Below, piece after piece: positions 46,327 through 58,853 of a stretch of DNA of 64,000 nt (position 1 is its first letter; each line of letters begins with the position of its first letter). Position numbers and translations under genes: made by a program. Under the pieces are notes generated by a model. It ran no database searches. It saw only the letters and a program-made list of their open reading frames with translations, and was not told the DNA's origin. The stretch lies in contig CAKJVC010000006.1 in the NCBI GenBank assembly GCA_918026815.1, positions 1,426,001 to 1,490,000 of the forward strand, given 5' to 3'. Source of the DNA: Chalara sp. BL73 (taxonomy: Eukaryota; Ascomycota; Leotiomycetes; Helotiales).

Positions 46327-48256
46327 CTGTGTAGTGGGCAGTGTGATATATAGACTTGCAGACGATATCAGGGGACCGCGAAACCCATATAATGCCCTTC
46401 AACAACGTAAAACAATATTAAATGTCAGGCGAAAAAATTCCAAAAACGAATCCCAGTTGAAAGATATGTAAATCCAAATTTGCTAAAGCGCTTAAAGACA
46501 AGGATGGGGTATGATTGGAATGGCAACCTCCTGTATAACTCTACAGCCACATAAGGTGGGCTATCACGGGTCAATGCCGCCCCTCACCCATCCATTCTAT
46601 CCCTCTATCTGCTGGCGCTTGCGAACATCTCTGCAAAGTTCAACCCACAAAAACGCCGCCAAGGCACAGCTATTCTTGAACCCAGCCTGCCGTGTGCCAT
46701 GTCACCTTCCTCCTACAACGCACCGTCTCGACGATCTTTAGGCAATGCTCTATCAGGACCGCGGAAGTAGAGTATCTGAGGTCAAACAGCTTTGCTTGTC
46801 TGCATCGCCCCTGTCTCTGCTGCTCAGAATTCCTCGGTCACCCCGGCGATCGAGATATGGTTCCGTAATCAGCCAATTTGTACGCACAGTCGGCTATCAT
46901 CGTCGTCGAGGGGGAGCAGCGCTTGAGCTAAGGTAGATGGCGAGAAAGCCTCGTGGACAGCCATAAAAGCTATGTGCCGATCTGCAGCAGCTCGCCGTCA
47001 AGGATCCTCGTGCAGCCCTCCATCGTCACAGACCGCATCCTTCCAATGTACAAGGGACTCCGGATCGAGCTCCTTCCGACATTACACAATCTGCCAGTCT
47101 GCAATCGCCTACGTCTTTATGCCCACTTGTCCCAATTTGCTCATCGTCTGTGTTTCGTGTCCGGTCCGCGACATGACACGGCCACGTAGCCAGTATCAGT
47201 CCTTCTTCTCACAAATCAGCCTAGATCGAGACCCATGGCGTATAGATCGTCTCCGCGGGAAGAGAGTGCTCACCGAGATCTTTCTATAATGCATTCGGGG
47301 CGTGCCAGACAGCAGCCAGCTGTGTCGTGGTGAGGCACAGGTCGCAATGCACGAGAGCAATTCCACGGCGCTGCCTTGTTTCAATCACCGAGGAGCATGG
47401 CAGTAAGGGTTGCGACAGTGCAGTGGCGAGGAGATATGGTCGAGCTGCTGCCCAGGCTCGTATCTCAATCAATCCAACCAACTCAAGCGGGAAAATGGCC
47501 GTCGCAGATACTCGAGAGCATCGAATCCAGAGCGGGAGATCGGAGATTCTGCATTATCGTTCTCAGCTGCAGCGACCCCGAGGGGTCATTCAGCGTGGGT
47601 CCGTGTAGGCAGGGGTCGTCGGCGCATAACGGGATCAAACGAGCGCGCGAGGGTAGTGTTGGAAGGGAGTTAAAGAGGGAGAAGGTCGAGCAGCGGGGAG
47701 CGCGAGCTTTATAGACGCTGAAAGCGGCGCTCGCTAAACCTCCCCAGGAGAGAGCAGGAGTGACGTAACGTCCGTCTCTGGGCAAGAGACGCACCCCTGT
47801 TATGAGACAAACCATAGGTGCTTCGAATTCAAGCGGCTCTGAATCTGTGAACGCATCAAAATTTCTACTTTTTTTCATTTTAGTTATGATGTGTGCCTCT
47901 CCTGAGGACTCCTGACCTATTAATCCCGAAAATTCCGATTGCGTCGTCGCCGCCCCCTCCCCCCCCTGAATTATAGGAGCCTCGACATTACATGACTTTG
48001 CGATACACGGATTTTCGACTCGAGCCTGAGCCTTGCGCAACCTGATAGGCTCGCTTAAGCCGGCAAATGACATCGCAGCGCGGGAAGTCACGTGTCTTTA
48101 TCTAGCAGATGGTATTTAGTCATAGTCTGAATTGTCTTGCCTTCATGAGCATTTTGCATAGAATGCCCTTGAAGCTCGTCTCACACGATCGCAACAATTA
48201 CGGCAGCGGCTTTAGGTAACACCTCAGTCGACCAATTCCTATATAATTCCTAATGT
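46327..48256. other. Unassigned, GC-richer region
   Basis: Overlapping frames on both strands (for example 47483-48091 minus, 202 codons, and 47376-47714 plus) arise from low stop density in GC-rich DNA. None shows a motif, membrane segment or consistent splice signals. A gene may exist here but I cannot support one. Confidence 0.4.
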
Positions 48257-48983
48257 CATAGCCTTGACCGAAGTTTGGCCCCGAATGTACGCACGCCCAC
48301 TCGCAGCCACACTGCAAGGCTGGAACAAGCCGCATGCCACTAGCTGGATACGTCTCGTCACCCTACCAGACTGAGTATAGCTGCTGTGAGGCACTGAGAT
48401 CAATCAATAGCGGCGGCAATGTGCTAGTTTTTCGCTTCAATCTTCCTGATTAGTTCTTTTTCTGCATTTCGATCGGCTACACTAAGTAGTTGAATGGAAA
48501 GAAAAATGGCGTAATTTTAATATGTCTTGAAAAAGCTGAAATAAGATCAGCCGTTTTTACCAGATTACACAAACCGATTTATAACGCTATGTTGCCCTGA
48601 CTGGTCAAACATGCCGGCGAACTTTCTTTATGCAATTATTAGCCCTAGTCTATCTTGCGCCAAGCCAACTTAATAATAGTGAAAAATGGCTCGGAACATT
48701 TGCAATCCAGTTCTTATTGCTGCGCGACGAATAAAAGATAACCAGGACAAACTATAGCTTTGAAAAATTAAATAATCAGTTTTTCGGCCGGACTTCGTAA
48801 GACGGCTCCGTGAAACCTCTCTGCGTGAATCAGTAATTGCACTTGATCCTTTAACCCAGTGCTGCATATCTGACAATCAATGTAGGCCCCTCCTTGCAAC
48901 CTGCTCGCATGCTTCCTCGGAAAGCGTCTACTCAAAGAACCCGAAGCCGCATATGATGCAACCCTCTCACGCAAGGTCAGAGG
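48257..48983. repeat. Dispersed repeat R, copy 2, locally RIP-like
   Basis: Matches copy 1 at 42354-43076. Its central 300 bp (about 48480-48780) differ from copy 1 mainly by C-to-T and G-to-A changes, for example CAGCTCCAACATG against TAATTTTAATATG, while the ends are better preserved. This is the signature of RIP acting on a duplicated sequence. Confidence 0.85.
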
Positions 48984-49526
48984 CGAATTAACGCAGGACC
49001 AGGGAAGGGGTAATGCGAACATTACGACACATTGTGGGTGCCATAGTAAGTCACTGAAGTTGCTATCTTGATTCTAAGTGGAACTACGATTTCGCGTTAT
49101 GGTGTATTCGGCCCGCGCGTAGGCAATTCTGACAGACACTGGTGCATGCAGCAAAGGGAGGTTGATGTTGGCCATGATTGGTAATGTTGCCAAGAGGCAT
49201 CTCTAGGCCAGCCTTTCGAAGCGGCATAGACACGTCGGCGCCTGGATAACCACGGTGAATTGGAGGAGACTGCCTCAGTTGTCCCTATAGTTAAAATAGA
49301 ATTAAATCAGCTATACACAATGGACACCAACCTCCATATGATAAACCAAAGACCCGATCTTATAGACGTGCCTTCCGTGAGCCCAGGCATCAACTTGCAA
49401 GAGGCTGAAACGGAAAGCGTATGGTATTCAAATACATCATGCTGCCGCTTTCATCAGCCAATCTAGCGTACTCAAATCTCAAGTTGTTAGGATTGCCGTT
49501 CTTTCCCTTCCTCCGGCTCTTGCACC
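48984..49526. other. Intergenic, 3' of the synthetase gene
   Basis: About 540 bp between repeat R copy 2 and the end of the arginyl-tRNA synthetase gene. The 68-codon frame at 49260-49466 has no recognisable motif. Presumably contains the synthetase's 3' untranslated region. Confidence 0.45.
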
Positions 49527-51529
49527 TTAAATTCTAGACAGATGTCAGTATACGGGCACAATAGAAGAAAGAAAAAGGGCACACTTTGCAGCCGGCGTGA
49601 TCCCAAGTAACGTCATTCCATTTTCCAGCACTCTCCGCGTGGCCGCGTACAACATGGCTTGAGCTGGGGTGGGACTAGTTCCGACTTCGCTCTCCCGGAA
49701 GCACAAGGATAGCTGCCCAGTGACATTAACAAGATAGGTCATAACCGTAGCCGACTCCAGGGACTTGTACGCAGAAAGAGTAACGTCGGGGTATTGGACC
49801 AGGAGACGAAGAAGGTTAGTATGATCCTCGTCCTTGAGGGAGGCAAATTCCTCATCCGAAAGATCCGTCTGGGCCGGATTGGTTTTGAGGACGGAACACA
49901 GCTTTGCGTACCAGTATTGTAGATCCGGGCCCGTACCGGGCTCAAAGGAGGTCATCTGGCTGATGTCAAAAGTGTGATCATTTGCCCTTCTAGCAGACAG
50001 TTCCTGGGCCAGAAGAGCAGTGATCCCAATCGACGCCACTGCCCCTTCCGTATCGCCGAGGAGGCCAGCTTTTTCCGGGTTTGCACTCAGCGAGCCCTGC
50101 ATTGCGCTTTGGCACTGGTCGAGAATCTCGCCCAGCATATGCCCGTGGCCCAGCTTCTTCGACATTTGGGAGACTTCGCTGAAGTGGACATGCTGCAGTT
50201 TGCTCGCTAGATCGGACATGTCCATAAGCTCCAAGATCTTGAAGAGTCGCGAGAAGTGAGTAGTATGTTGATCTGCGGCAGTCACGTATATCATCTTGTC
50301 AAACGAGTGCTTCCTGGCACGGTCCAAGACAGCTGCAAGGTCTCTAAGCAGGTAAGTGCTGCTTCCTGTGCGATCTCGAATAATTACCGCGCCGGATTTC
50401 CCTGTGTGTTTCTTCAAGTCAATTATCCAGGATCCTCCGCTTTCCTCAGAGAGACCTTTGCTCTTCAGGGTTTCCTCAACCTCGGCCATAGTCTCTGGGT
50501 TGACCTGCGATTCTCCGGAGTACTCGTCAAAATTGACATTCAGCCGAGCGTAGAGCTCAGTATAGTTCTCAACATTGACGTCGCGTACCCGCTTCCAAAA
50601 TGCCATGGCAGTCTCATCACCATCTTCCATTCTCTTAAAAAATGCGTTCCGTTCAGCGAACAGTCCTTGGGTTTCAATTTCAGCCGGATCTTTTCCATCA
50701 TCTCGAGCCTTCTTGCTGGCCAATTGCTCAGGTATAAACAGGTCGTTTATTTTGTGGTAGACATTAAAGAGATGTCCAGCGGGGTCAGTCAGGAACAGTT
50801 CCTCTGACCCAAATTTCTCCCATCCCACACCCAACAGCCCTATCGGCTTGCCCCAGTCGCCAAGGTAGTTGATTTTGACGACGTCCCAGCCCATGGTTGC
50901 GTATAGGTTGCTAATATAGGCACCGAGGATGGTACTCCGGAGATGCTTGCCCTGAAACTCGCTGGCTATATTCGGGGATGAGAACTCGACTACCAACTTC
51001 TTGCGGCCGAGCTCAGGCGAAGAGGTATCACGAAGACCAAGTGAGACATCTTGGCCGTATGAGTCTTTGCGATCACTGATGTAAGGAAATAAAAGACGTC
51101 CAAGCATCTGCGGCATAAACATGATCCGAAGATGGACGCCTTCTGGAAAAGGAAGGGCAAAAAGTGGGCATGCTGGGAACTAAGGCAGATTGTCAGATTA
51201 GTTTGAAACGATATAAGTTTATGATAAAAGAAAAGCGCACAAACCCTTTGCATGAGATCAAAGGCAAGGACGTTGGGGTCGGCGCCGTGTTGTAGCCTCG
51301 GTAATATTACCGCTAAATCTCCGTTGTAGATGTCGGCAGGCAATGTTACAGAGCCATAAGCGTTCACGGCATCGGATTCGACAAGGCTGCAGAGGACATC
51401 AGCCAGGTAGGAGCGGCCGATGTCTAGAGGTTTGTTCAAAATGTCAGCTGCTGGAAAGTGCGGGGTGGGAATCTTCAGCCCCAAACTTCCAAGAAGCGCC
51501 TCAAGGCCATCAATGGTCAGAGTCGCCAT
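49527..51529 (-). CDS. Arginyl-tRNA synthetase
   Basis: Charges tRNA-Arg with arginine using ATP (class I synthetase). Exons 51529-51245, 51179-49585 and 49533-49527; introns 51180-51244 (GTTTGT donor) and 49534-49584 (GTGTGC donor, CTGAC branch, TAG acceptor). The last exon adds only Ile and the stop, giving 628 residues. Family blocks are in order: EFSSPNIASEFQGKHLRST (HIGH region, about 161-178), GWDVVKINYLGDWGKPIGLL, FDEYSGESQV, DKMIYVTAADQ, MSKKLGHGHML (KMSKS region, about 434) and ENGMTLLGITPAAK at the end. HIGH reads QGKH instead of HxGH, and the KMSKS region is unusual; I believe a QGKH form is found in other filamentous fungi. No mitochondrial presequence is evident. Confidence 0.9.
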
Positions 51530-52176
51530 GCCTTCAGAGTGACTGCTTGCTGTTGGTGGTGTTTAGGTTGAAGAGCTCTCTTAAATAATGTGAGCCATGT
51601 GGATGAGCGCGCAACTGTACTGGATGTCTAAAACGATGGCAATGTTTACCAACATTTATTAAAGTTCAAATGTTGGGCCTCGCCCGATTTGGGCAGCCAG
51701 CCTCGTGGTTGTTGCGGATTGGCATGTTGTTCTGCAAGCGAAAAGGCGGCTTCCAATGAGGATGATAGCTCTCCTGCCTTCTTATGCATCTCTCAGATTT
51801 AGCCGACTTGGTTGGATGCGGTGGGATAGTCCGCAGCCTCACGATATCTGATAAACTTCCAAGACGGAAGAAATATGCTGACGTCAAAGCTTATTATGCG
51901 TCTTTGCAATCCTGCCCAAGCGAGTTTGCATGTGGAGTCAAATTCACTCGCCATTGAACCCCTTTGGCAAGAGTATCCAGAAATCTCATTGTTATAAATA
52001 ATCCCAGACACTGAGACCCATATAGAAATTGGCTGGGGGCTTACTGTAGAATAGATTAACTAGCCAAGAGGTATCTCTGTACAACCTGCCAACCCCTGCT
52101 AAATGCCCGTGACAGCAAAATATACAATAGCCCAGTATTGACACCAATGCCGCCCAAAATGCTATGCTAATGACCT
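51530..52176. other. Intergenic between two leftward genes
   Basis: About 650 bp containing the synthetase promoter and the 3' end of the CorA-like gene. Frames here (51666-51887, 51799-52011, 51992-52327) are incidental. Confidence 0.5.
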
Positions 52177-54271
52177 TTACAGTCCGAGGGTCATTTCCAT
52201 GTCCTCCGTGGTTCTTATATCGATGGTATTGTCGGGATAATTGTGACCTCTTCTGAAGGCAAGCCAACTGTGACTCACTCCACCCAGCCGCAATTTCTTT
52301 ATCCATGCAATGACTTTCTTCCACCACCAGGGCCGACGTGGCATGGCACAGAGAATGACAAACAACAACTTCACCAAAACCATAATGAACAAAATGACAA
52401 CGGTGAAGTATTTGGGATCCAGCTTGACAGGGACTGCGGCCTGTGGCATGGAATAAAAGGCGATAGCAAGCGCAACAGGGGAGATGATCTGAAGGACGTT
52501 AGCTACCGAAAAGATGCGGTATTCACAATAAACGAACCGAAACTGTAAATTCCGTGGTGACTCCATTGCGCTGCACTGCTTCATTGTTTTCGACGGTTAA
52601 GCGAAGTTGAAGCTGCATCGGTTAGCAGTGAATTTGCAAATAAAAGAAAATGGTTGCAGCTCACAGCTTCGGCTGAATTGCGGCAAGACTTGTCCAGAAG
52701 AAGCAATTTTTGTTGAAGGCCCTCTATTGTCTCCATTGTCTCCTTGATGGCGCGAAGCGACAGGCGAGTACGAGACTGCTGGGCATCCTGGGAGGAGTAA
52801 ATATCAGAGAAGTAGTTAATATCCCCGTTGGAAGAGTTGAATATTTCCCAAGCTCTGATTGTTTCCGAAAGAACATCCAGCAGCTGGCTTAGGAGATCCA
52901 TAGTTTGGTGCGTCCAGTCGAAAGACTTCTTTACATCTTCGGCTTGATCTCCTTCCTTTCCGGGCTGCGGTGATAAGGTAAAAGAATGCTCAGTTCTCTG
53001 CTCAATTTATTAGTGGTCCCAGATTCCGTTGAAGACATCAATTAGAGGGAGAGAAAAGGTCAAAATACATATCGTTTGATACTGCGCTCTACTGTTCTAA
53101 CTAGAAATTCCCACTCTTTACGCACTTGATCTATCCGGATCTCAAATATGGACAGAAAGTACTCCCTCGGATTCCAAAGCGGGAGGTTTGCATCGATGCG
53201 ACCGTAATCCGAGGCGATTGGGTCCTCAAGAATGCCCTCCTCTTGCGCTTCTCCCAAATCTTCATCATTGAATTGGGTGTCGACAAAACCGTACCCAACC
53301 CACCGCCGATCGTCCGAGCCACATATGACAAACGAGATCTGCGCTTCATACATGCCATACACTCCTTGGTCCTGTAACTTGGATGACTGTATGGCTAGGA
53401 ATGACAGATCTGTCCATTGCCTTGGTGGATTACAGTTAACTTTTTTTAGGGAAGGGACCTTTGGCGGACCTGGTCTCAATGCAAGGTAGGGGATATGCAG
53501 CTCCAATTGGAAGATAGAATATCCTATATGCTAGAACGAATGGTAAGTATGCGGTCAGATAGCAATACCAGTCTATCAACTTAATAGCCCAGGAATCTAA
53601 GTACTTACAGGAATCTTAACCCTAATTGATGTTTGAAGTGCCAAGTGCTTCCAAATGGCATCCCTGAGCACGGCGACTTGGTGAAACGATGCTGTTTCTG
53701 CAAGAGCCAGAATGTAGTAAGGGTCCAAATTCGGGATGTAGCTGCAGAGTATGATCAGCGAGGGCTATCAATCCAAGGAGGCTGCACTCACATCAAGCGC
53801 CTGTTTGCATCTGGCATATCTGGAAGGTCATATCGCTAGTACATGCTCGGTAAGCTTTGAATTCTTCTCAAGATGAAGTCATGGTTTACTCCATACCGGT
53901 AGTTTCAAGAACCGGTAGAGCGCAGTTGCAGTTAGCCGATGTTCGTATTCCCTTACGCATCGGGCGGCCGTCGAGCAGGGAGAACTCCTGTCGTCAAGCC
54001 ATGCGCCACGCCTTTGCCCAGCCGTACCTGCGCCTGATTTGAGATCATCTAAACATGCACCCTGAACAAATTCTTCTACTTCCCCAATCTTACTAGAGGG
54101 AACTGCATCTTCAGAGTCTTGTAAGAAGATACCGAAGTCATCGCCCTCTGCATTGATTCCCAGTTTTAACTCGACGTAAGACATATCCTCCTTGAAATTC
54201 CGGTCCTCCGAGAACTCTGGGTCCCACACTTTAGCGTAGCAGTCGGAGGGATGTCCCTTTTGACCACTCAT
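52177..54271 (-). CDS. Large fungal CorA-like protein with two C-terminal membrane segments
   Basis: Seven exons give 566 residues: 54271-53897, 53835-53792, 53741-53609, 53530-53069, 52964-52665, 52612-52538 and 52488-52177; six introns of 49-104 nt all have GT/AG ends and keep phase. The middle part carries YIPNLDPYYILALAETA, LRDAIWKHLAL, PYLALRPGPP, EAQISFVICGSDDRRWVGYGF and WNPREYFLSIFEIRIDQV. The C-terminal part has a helical stretch (RAWEIFNSSNGDI) and then LQLRLTVENNEAVQRNG before two hydrophobic segments (starting IISPVALAIAFY and YFTVVILFIMVLVKLL). This layout, long cytosolic helices and then two helices near the end, resembles CorA-type transporters and is a recurrent fungal family. 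The GMN signature of magnesium channels is absent. The exon 1 start is the least certain part. Confidence 0.75.
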
Positions 54272-56246
54272 TGCTCCCTACTGCGATGGACGTAAGCAAT
54301 ACAGAATCCCTAATACCTGGTTCTCGTCCTTATAATCTATCCCCGCTCAAGCCGCGTACTAGGCAATGCTTATGTTTCTGGCCACAGGCACAATCTCGCT
54401 GACTATGTTGTTCAGAGGTAATGGATGATCTGGCTAGCTACGATTAGAACCTACCACGCAGAGAACGGTTTGCTTGTATTAGTTAGGATTGCCGCGTTTA
54501 TCAAAGCCATGGTAAGTTTTGCGTTCGTAGGTTGGCAATTGAAGCAGGCATGCTAAAGGTGAGGTATCCGAAGAGGGGTAGTTTCCGTATTACGAGGACA
54601 CGGAGATTCATTATTGGAGTTTTGGTGAGGGAAATAATTATTGATTATGGTGGGAGAGGAGAAACTCGAACACGTACGCTGTATTTTTCCCCCCGACCAA
54701 CCGGCAACTTTTGAGATCTCGAGATTGTATCCAAATTGCCTCTTCCATAACCATCGACCACGTCGTCAACCGCATCTTCCCTCCTGCCCAACCCATTTAC
54801 CAAGCCTTCATTATCCGGCGGTGTGTTCATCTTGCGGTGTCGCACTCGTGGTCCTTCCAGCCTATCCGATCTACCAGTCCCCGAACCTGAACCTTTGTGG
54901 TCTGGCAGTACGCACATCGTGCAGCCTCGCAGCCAGGACATGTGTTGACCATTATGTTTATACCCGAATGCCCACATGTACACTACTCGGCGTCATTAGG
55001 TCCCGGTAGAGTTTGCCTTCCTAAGATCCACGTACACATTGCCAGATATAGGTATATTTTTTCTTCGGTGGCTAAACCAGGGTTAGCACGATAAGTCCAG
55101 TAGCTCTTGAGAGTCAAGGTAGGGCTTACCAATTCCCATATCGGAACTATTGGGACACCAGTAGAGAGGAAGAAAGCGCGGTTGGGCGCGCATGCATCAT
55201 CCGCCTGACCAGAAGTCGCTCTAACAATGCCCGAAGGCTGGAGGACCATTGATTAGCACAGTAGGGAGGAACCCCAGATTATCGTCTGAAGAGAGTTTGA
55301 AGGCTGGAAGAACAAACCGAGCGAATGCCCTCAGTGCCGTTCCCAGGCAATTTAACCTCGATCTCTGTTACGTGGTAACATTACATCTGCAGGGCCTGAG
55401 GCATGTAATGGATCCCGATCCCCACCGACTTTAAGATTTAAAAACATTATTGAATGGCTTAATGCCAGTTTTGGGACACAAACGCGGATCGGCAGAACCA
55501 CTTGCAAACCTCTGCGGATACCATTGCTCAGGAATGCTTTATTTTATACCCTCGACCAAGCCAGCCTTAACGCGGTGGCTGCCCCGACAGCAGATTAACC
55601 GGCTTAGGTAAGGCGCGTCGTGGCGGACCCAGCATCGCGGGATTTTGTGGCTTTTGCAGCCTCTCAGGCGGAGTGGTTCCCGGTTGGTGGTCTTAAGAAG
55701 CTTTGAACTTCTCACCATCCGCTGAGTCAATTATTGGTTGACAACGCCACCCTCAACATGAGATCATTGTAATATGTAAAAAAAGGGGGAGGCAGCTACC
55801 TGTCATACGTCGAAAACTTTATGTGTTGGGAAGCGGGGAACCATGATGCCACGCTGGAGACGGCAACGACGACGGAAACTATATTAAACGGGACGCATCT
55901 GAGCCTCGGTTGGTTAGAAGCAGCAAGGGTCTGCTCTTCATATCAACCGAAATTGAGTTTCCCTAAACTATCAGCGATGCCAGTTGTCCTGCTTTTCGAT
56001 AATTGCGGCCTGTGAGCCGAGACTGTTCGTGAAAAGTATGTTCGCCTGCTAACTGGCTGTGGGAAAGCTCGTGTAGCGAGACGAGCAGAGCGCCACTTAT
56101 TTAATCGTCCAGTAGATAGAAACTGTCTCAAAAAGACGACCCGAAAATCCTTTGGAGGCGGAAGGCTTAGGCTTGGCTCCAAGGACCCGACGAATGTACC
56201 TTAATGACAGGGCCAGGATGTCGTCTAGAACGCAAATTTAAGCGCC
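54272..56246. other. Unassigned region with one possible small ORF
   Basis: About 2 kb. A minus-strand frame of 88 codons (54983-55249, ATG at 55249) looks more coherent than its neighbours but has no family I recognise. On the same strand a TATA-like GGTATAAAATA lies near 55545, about 290 bp upstream. Other frames (54532-55009, 55821-56015) appear random. Confidence 0.35.
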
Positions 56247-56500
56247 ACTTCACTTGGCGCCGAACAAATCAATGATAGCCCAAGGCACCTGCAAACGTAA
56301 TCCAGTTCTTATTCTTACTCCCCTGAATCGAAGATAATCAAGTGGCTTTGAAATCTGGGTGGTCAATCTCTCGGCCAGACCGCGTAAAATAGTTTCATCA
56401 AACCTCCTTGCGTGGATCAATAATTCTACCGAGTTTTAAGCGGAACACCACAATTTATACCGTCAATATATTGCTTATTTTGCAGTTTGCGTATGTGTTT
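56247..56500. repeat. Dispersed repeat R, copy 3 (partial)
   Basis: About 250 bp align to the central-right part of copies 1 and 2, sharing TGGCGCC, ATCCAGTTCTTATT, GAAGATAA and CGGCCAGAC-type blocks, in the same orientation. It is more diverged and lacks the outer parts. Confidence 0.65.
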
Positions 56501-57004
56501 CTTTAGGGAAAAAAAAAACTCGAAGTTGTATACCAAACATCTTTTTACACGATATTAAAACCGAAATTTTAAAACAAACAAAGTATCCTATCCGCCCCCC
56601 ACGCCGCCGTCTCTAACTCTATCGAACATGTCAGAACGCGCACCTCTGTATCAGCCTCGTCACCCCACCCGTGATCAGATATGCCTTCTGACAGTCAAAC
56701 TGTCCGAAAATAGCCGGACCGAATGTAGTTTAGAGATTGTCTCGCTCATAGACAACCCAAAGTTTTGCTGGTTTGTGTTATGTCTGAGGATAATCCAATG
56801 CCACAGAGGAGATCGCCATAGACAACTGGCCCGTCAAGGTGGGCACAAACTCAGCTGCCGCCTTGCGTTGTACACACCGCAGGCTTGGTCAGAGGGCTTT
56901 CCAGTGAAGGCGTCGAGACATTTCGGCTTTGGGCCGATGCGCTGTACACATCAATCGGCAGGACTGGCTGAAATATTGGGACAGTGATGGCTGAGATATA
57001 CGCG

Positions 57005-57237
57005 GGGTTACAGTTGGGCCAGGTTAGAAAATTCCTTGGCAAAAAAAAACTTGGCAAGAAATCGTATCTTTGAGAGCTCAGCCAGGCCAGAAATCTCACC
57101 CGGGCCAAGCATAGAATAAGCCATGCCAAGAAAACGTGCTTCGCGTTTTCTATTGCGACGCGTACAATATAACTTTTAAACTTTGGAATAAAAACGTTGC
57201 AACTTTATGCTTTTCTAGCCTGGCCCAACTGGAACCC
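57005..57237. mobile_element. Putative MITE (233 bp) with 25-bp terminal inverted repeats
   Basis: The left end and the reverse complement of the right end share 23 of 25 positions, with the core CAGTTGGGCCAGG followed by TAGAAAA. There is no coding capacity. Flanking sequence shows no clear target duplication, so the superfamily is not assigned. The interior also contains TTGGCAAG and CTTGGC-type short inverted repeats. Confidence 0.6.
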
Positions 57238-58489
57238 GGATATTGGCTCAGGCGTCTGTTGTTTTCGGATGCGTATGGTTAGGGAATCTAGATAGTTGTG
57301 ATATCTTATTGGCTTTCCAGACCGTTGAGATGATCTACGGCAGTCTTGCTGAGGGCAGCATCTCCTCCTTTCTTCTTTCTCAGTCCTAACCCTCCTTATT
57401 CAGCCGCTCAGAACTATTGTTAAGATATCTGCAAAGACCAACTTAGGAAAGCGCGGCGATGCTGCACCTACCGCTCAGGCAAACAATGATGTGAGTAAGG
57501 CTCAGAAAACTGCGAGCGTGAACCTTAGGTCGAGGAGATCGATGAGGCTCGAAAGCCTCAGAAGAACAGTTTCCGCAGATGGAGGTAGCGGTCAAGAAAT
57601 TCTGGACCCTTGCGCCGGATTCGTCACGGAACGACAGCCCCGGATCCTGGATGGTTGATGGCCGATTCAAGGTTAGCGTCGACAGCACAGACTTTAGACA
57701 TACTGTTGGTGAGGGCGAATTGACAAGCAACCTCTTGCATGTTAGTAGCGAAGAAGAGGAGAAACAAATAAGAGAGAGAATAGATCAGGGGATCAAGGCT
57801 TTTTTGCAGCCTTGCCCACAAGCATTCCCCGCTGGACGTCCGCTTGGAAAACGAAGTCCCTACTTCGACAAGCTCAGTCAGAGGATGTGACCGTTTTTGA
57901 TGGCTAGGGCGAAGTCACCAAGTCACCGTTGGTAACATGATCATATGGACGAAGATGTACGGAGGAAGCAGCTTGACAAACTCGGAGGACAGAGGAGCCC
58001 ACTGATTCATCACTGTACTGTAGATTTTTTTATTCGATCTATTCTTACTCAATTTCTACGAAAGGTAGGGCGACTGCGCCGGTCAAGCTCAGGATTTGCG
58101 AAGCTCTGGAGTTCAGCGACCGTAGTCGAGATGCTACAACTCTACATTATGTTCGGTGCTTCGAACCTGGTTTCTGAACTTTATTGATCCTGCCCTGGCT
58201 CTGAGATCGCCGAAATGCTACATTGGAGGTTGTCGATATTGTCAACTGTTGATATAGGATATTGCTCTCCATGTCGTCTATTGCATTGTAGTTAGTAGCT
58301 AGTTGCAGTTCGTCATCTTCAACGTAAGAAGTCTCCCACCTCTCGGATAAGCTCTTGGAGTGGGCGCTTCTAAATCAGTTCCTGCTTGTGCGAAGGCACT
58401 CTTTCCACCATCACCTTCTGTCACAATATATAAGGCGCAATAGTACTTCAGCAAGAAGAGTTCTCTTTTTGCAACAACTTCATAATAGC
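57238..58489. other. Unassigned region with a possible short ORF
   Basis: The plus-strand frame 57579-57890 (103 codons) has an ordinary, hydrophilic composition with a Glu-rich helix-like middle, and could be a real fragment. No family was recognised and no splice partners were found. The rest shows nothing. Confidence 0.35.
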
Positions 58490-58853
58490 AGTCGAGTGGC
58501 TCGAAACGAATATACTTCGCGAATGCAATCAGGAAGCGTACCACCAATCCGATCATGTGGTAAATACAGCTCGAACTTCTTGCAGAAGACTTTCATCAGA
58601 TTCTCCATCCGGAACATATCCGCGAAAGCACATACCTGTGGGTGTTTGAGTAACTCGAGGTCACTACCTGTATGCTGTTAGTCTTCTTATCTCGAACTGA
58701 GAGGAAGCAGACTTTCAGAGTCAAGACTTTTAGATGCTCATCAGAATAATCCTCCACGTGTATGTAGCGAAGCACTCGCTAAAAGGCAGGTGGGCTATCC
58801 TTTTCGAAATTGATCTCATGCGTTATGCCTTCCATGAATCCGCTTTGTAATGC
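58490..58853 (-). pseudogene. BTB/POZ-domain gene remnant
   Basis: The minus strand reads SGFMEGITHEINFEKDSPPAF, a TAG stop (58781-58779), then RVLRYIHVEDYSD, a BTB/POZ pattern in which the stop stands where a sense codon is expected. After a probable splice acceptor (ATACAG near 58673) it continues LELLKHPQVCAFADMFRM, then MKVFCKKFELYL and CIREVYSF, the usual second half of fungal BTB proteins. The N-terminal beta strand is not found upstream and the frame is broken after about 58490. BTB domains mediate dimerisation. Decay is supported by the internal stop and missing start. Confidence 0.6.

Noticed and set aside
47483..48091. 202-codon minus-strand ORF
   Set aside because: No motif, no start context and competing long frames on the other strand; low stop density in GC-rich DNA explains it.
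55535..55560. TATA box defining a gene at 55249
   Set aside because: A TATA-like string is present, but the downstream ORF has no recognisable family and the distance is long; not called as a promoter.
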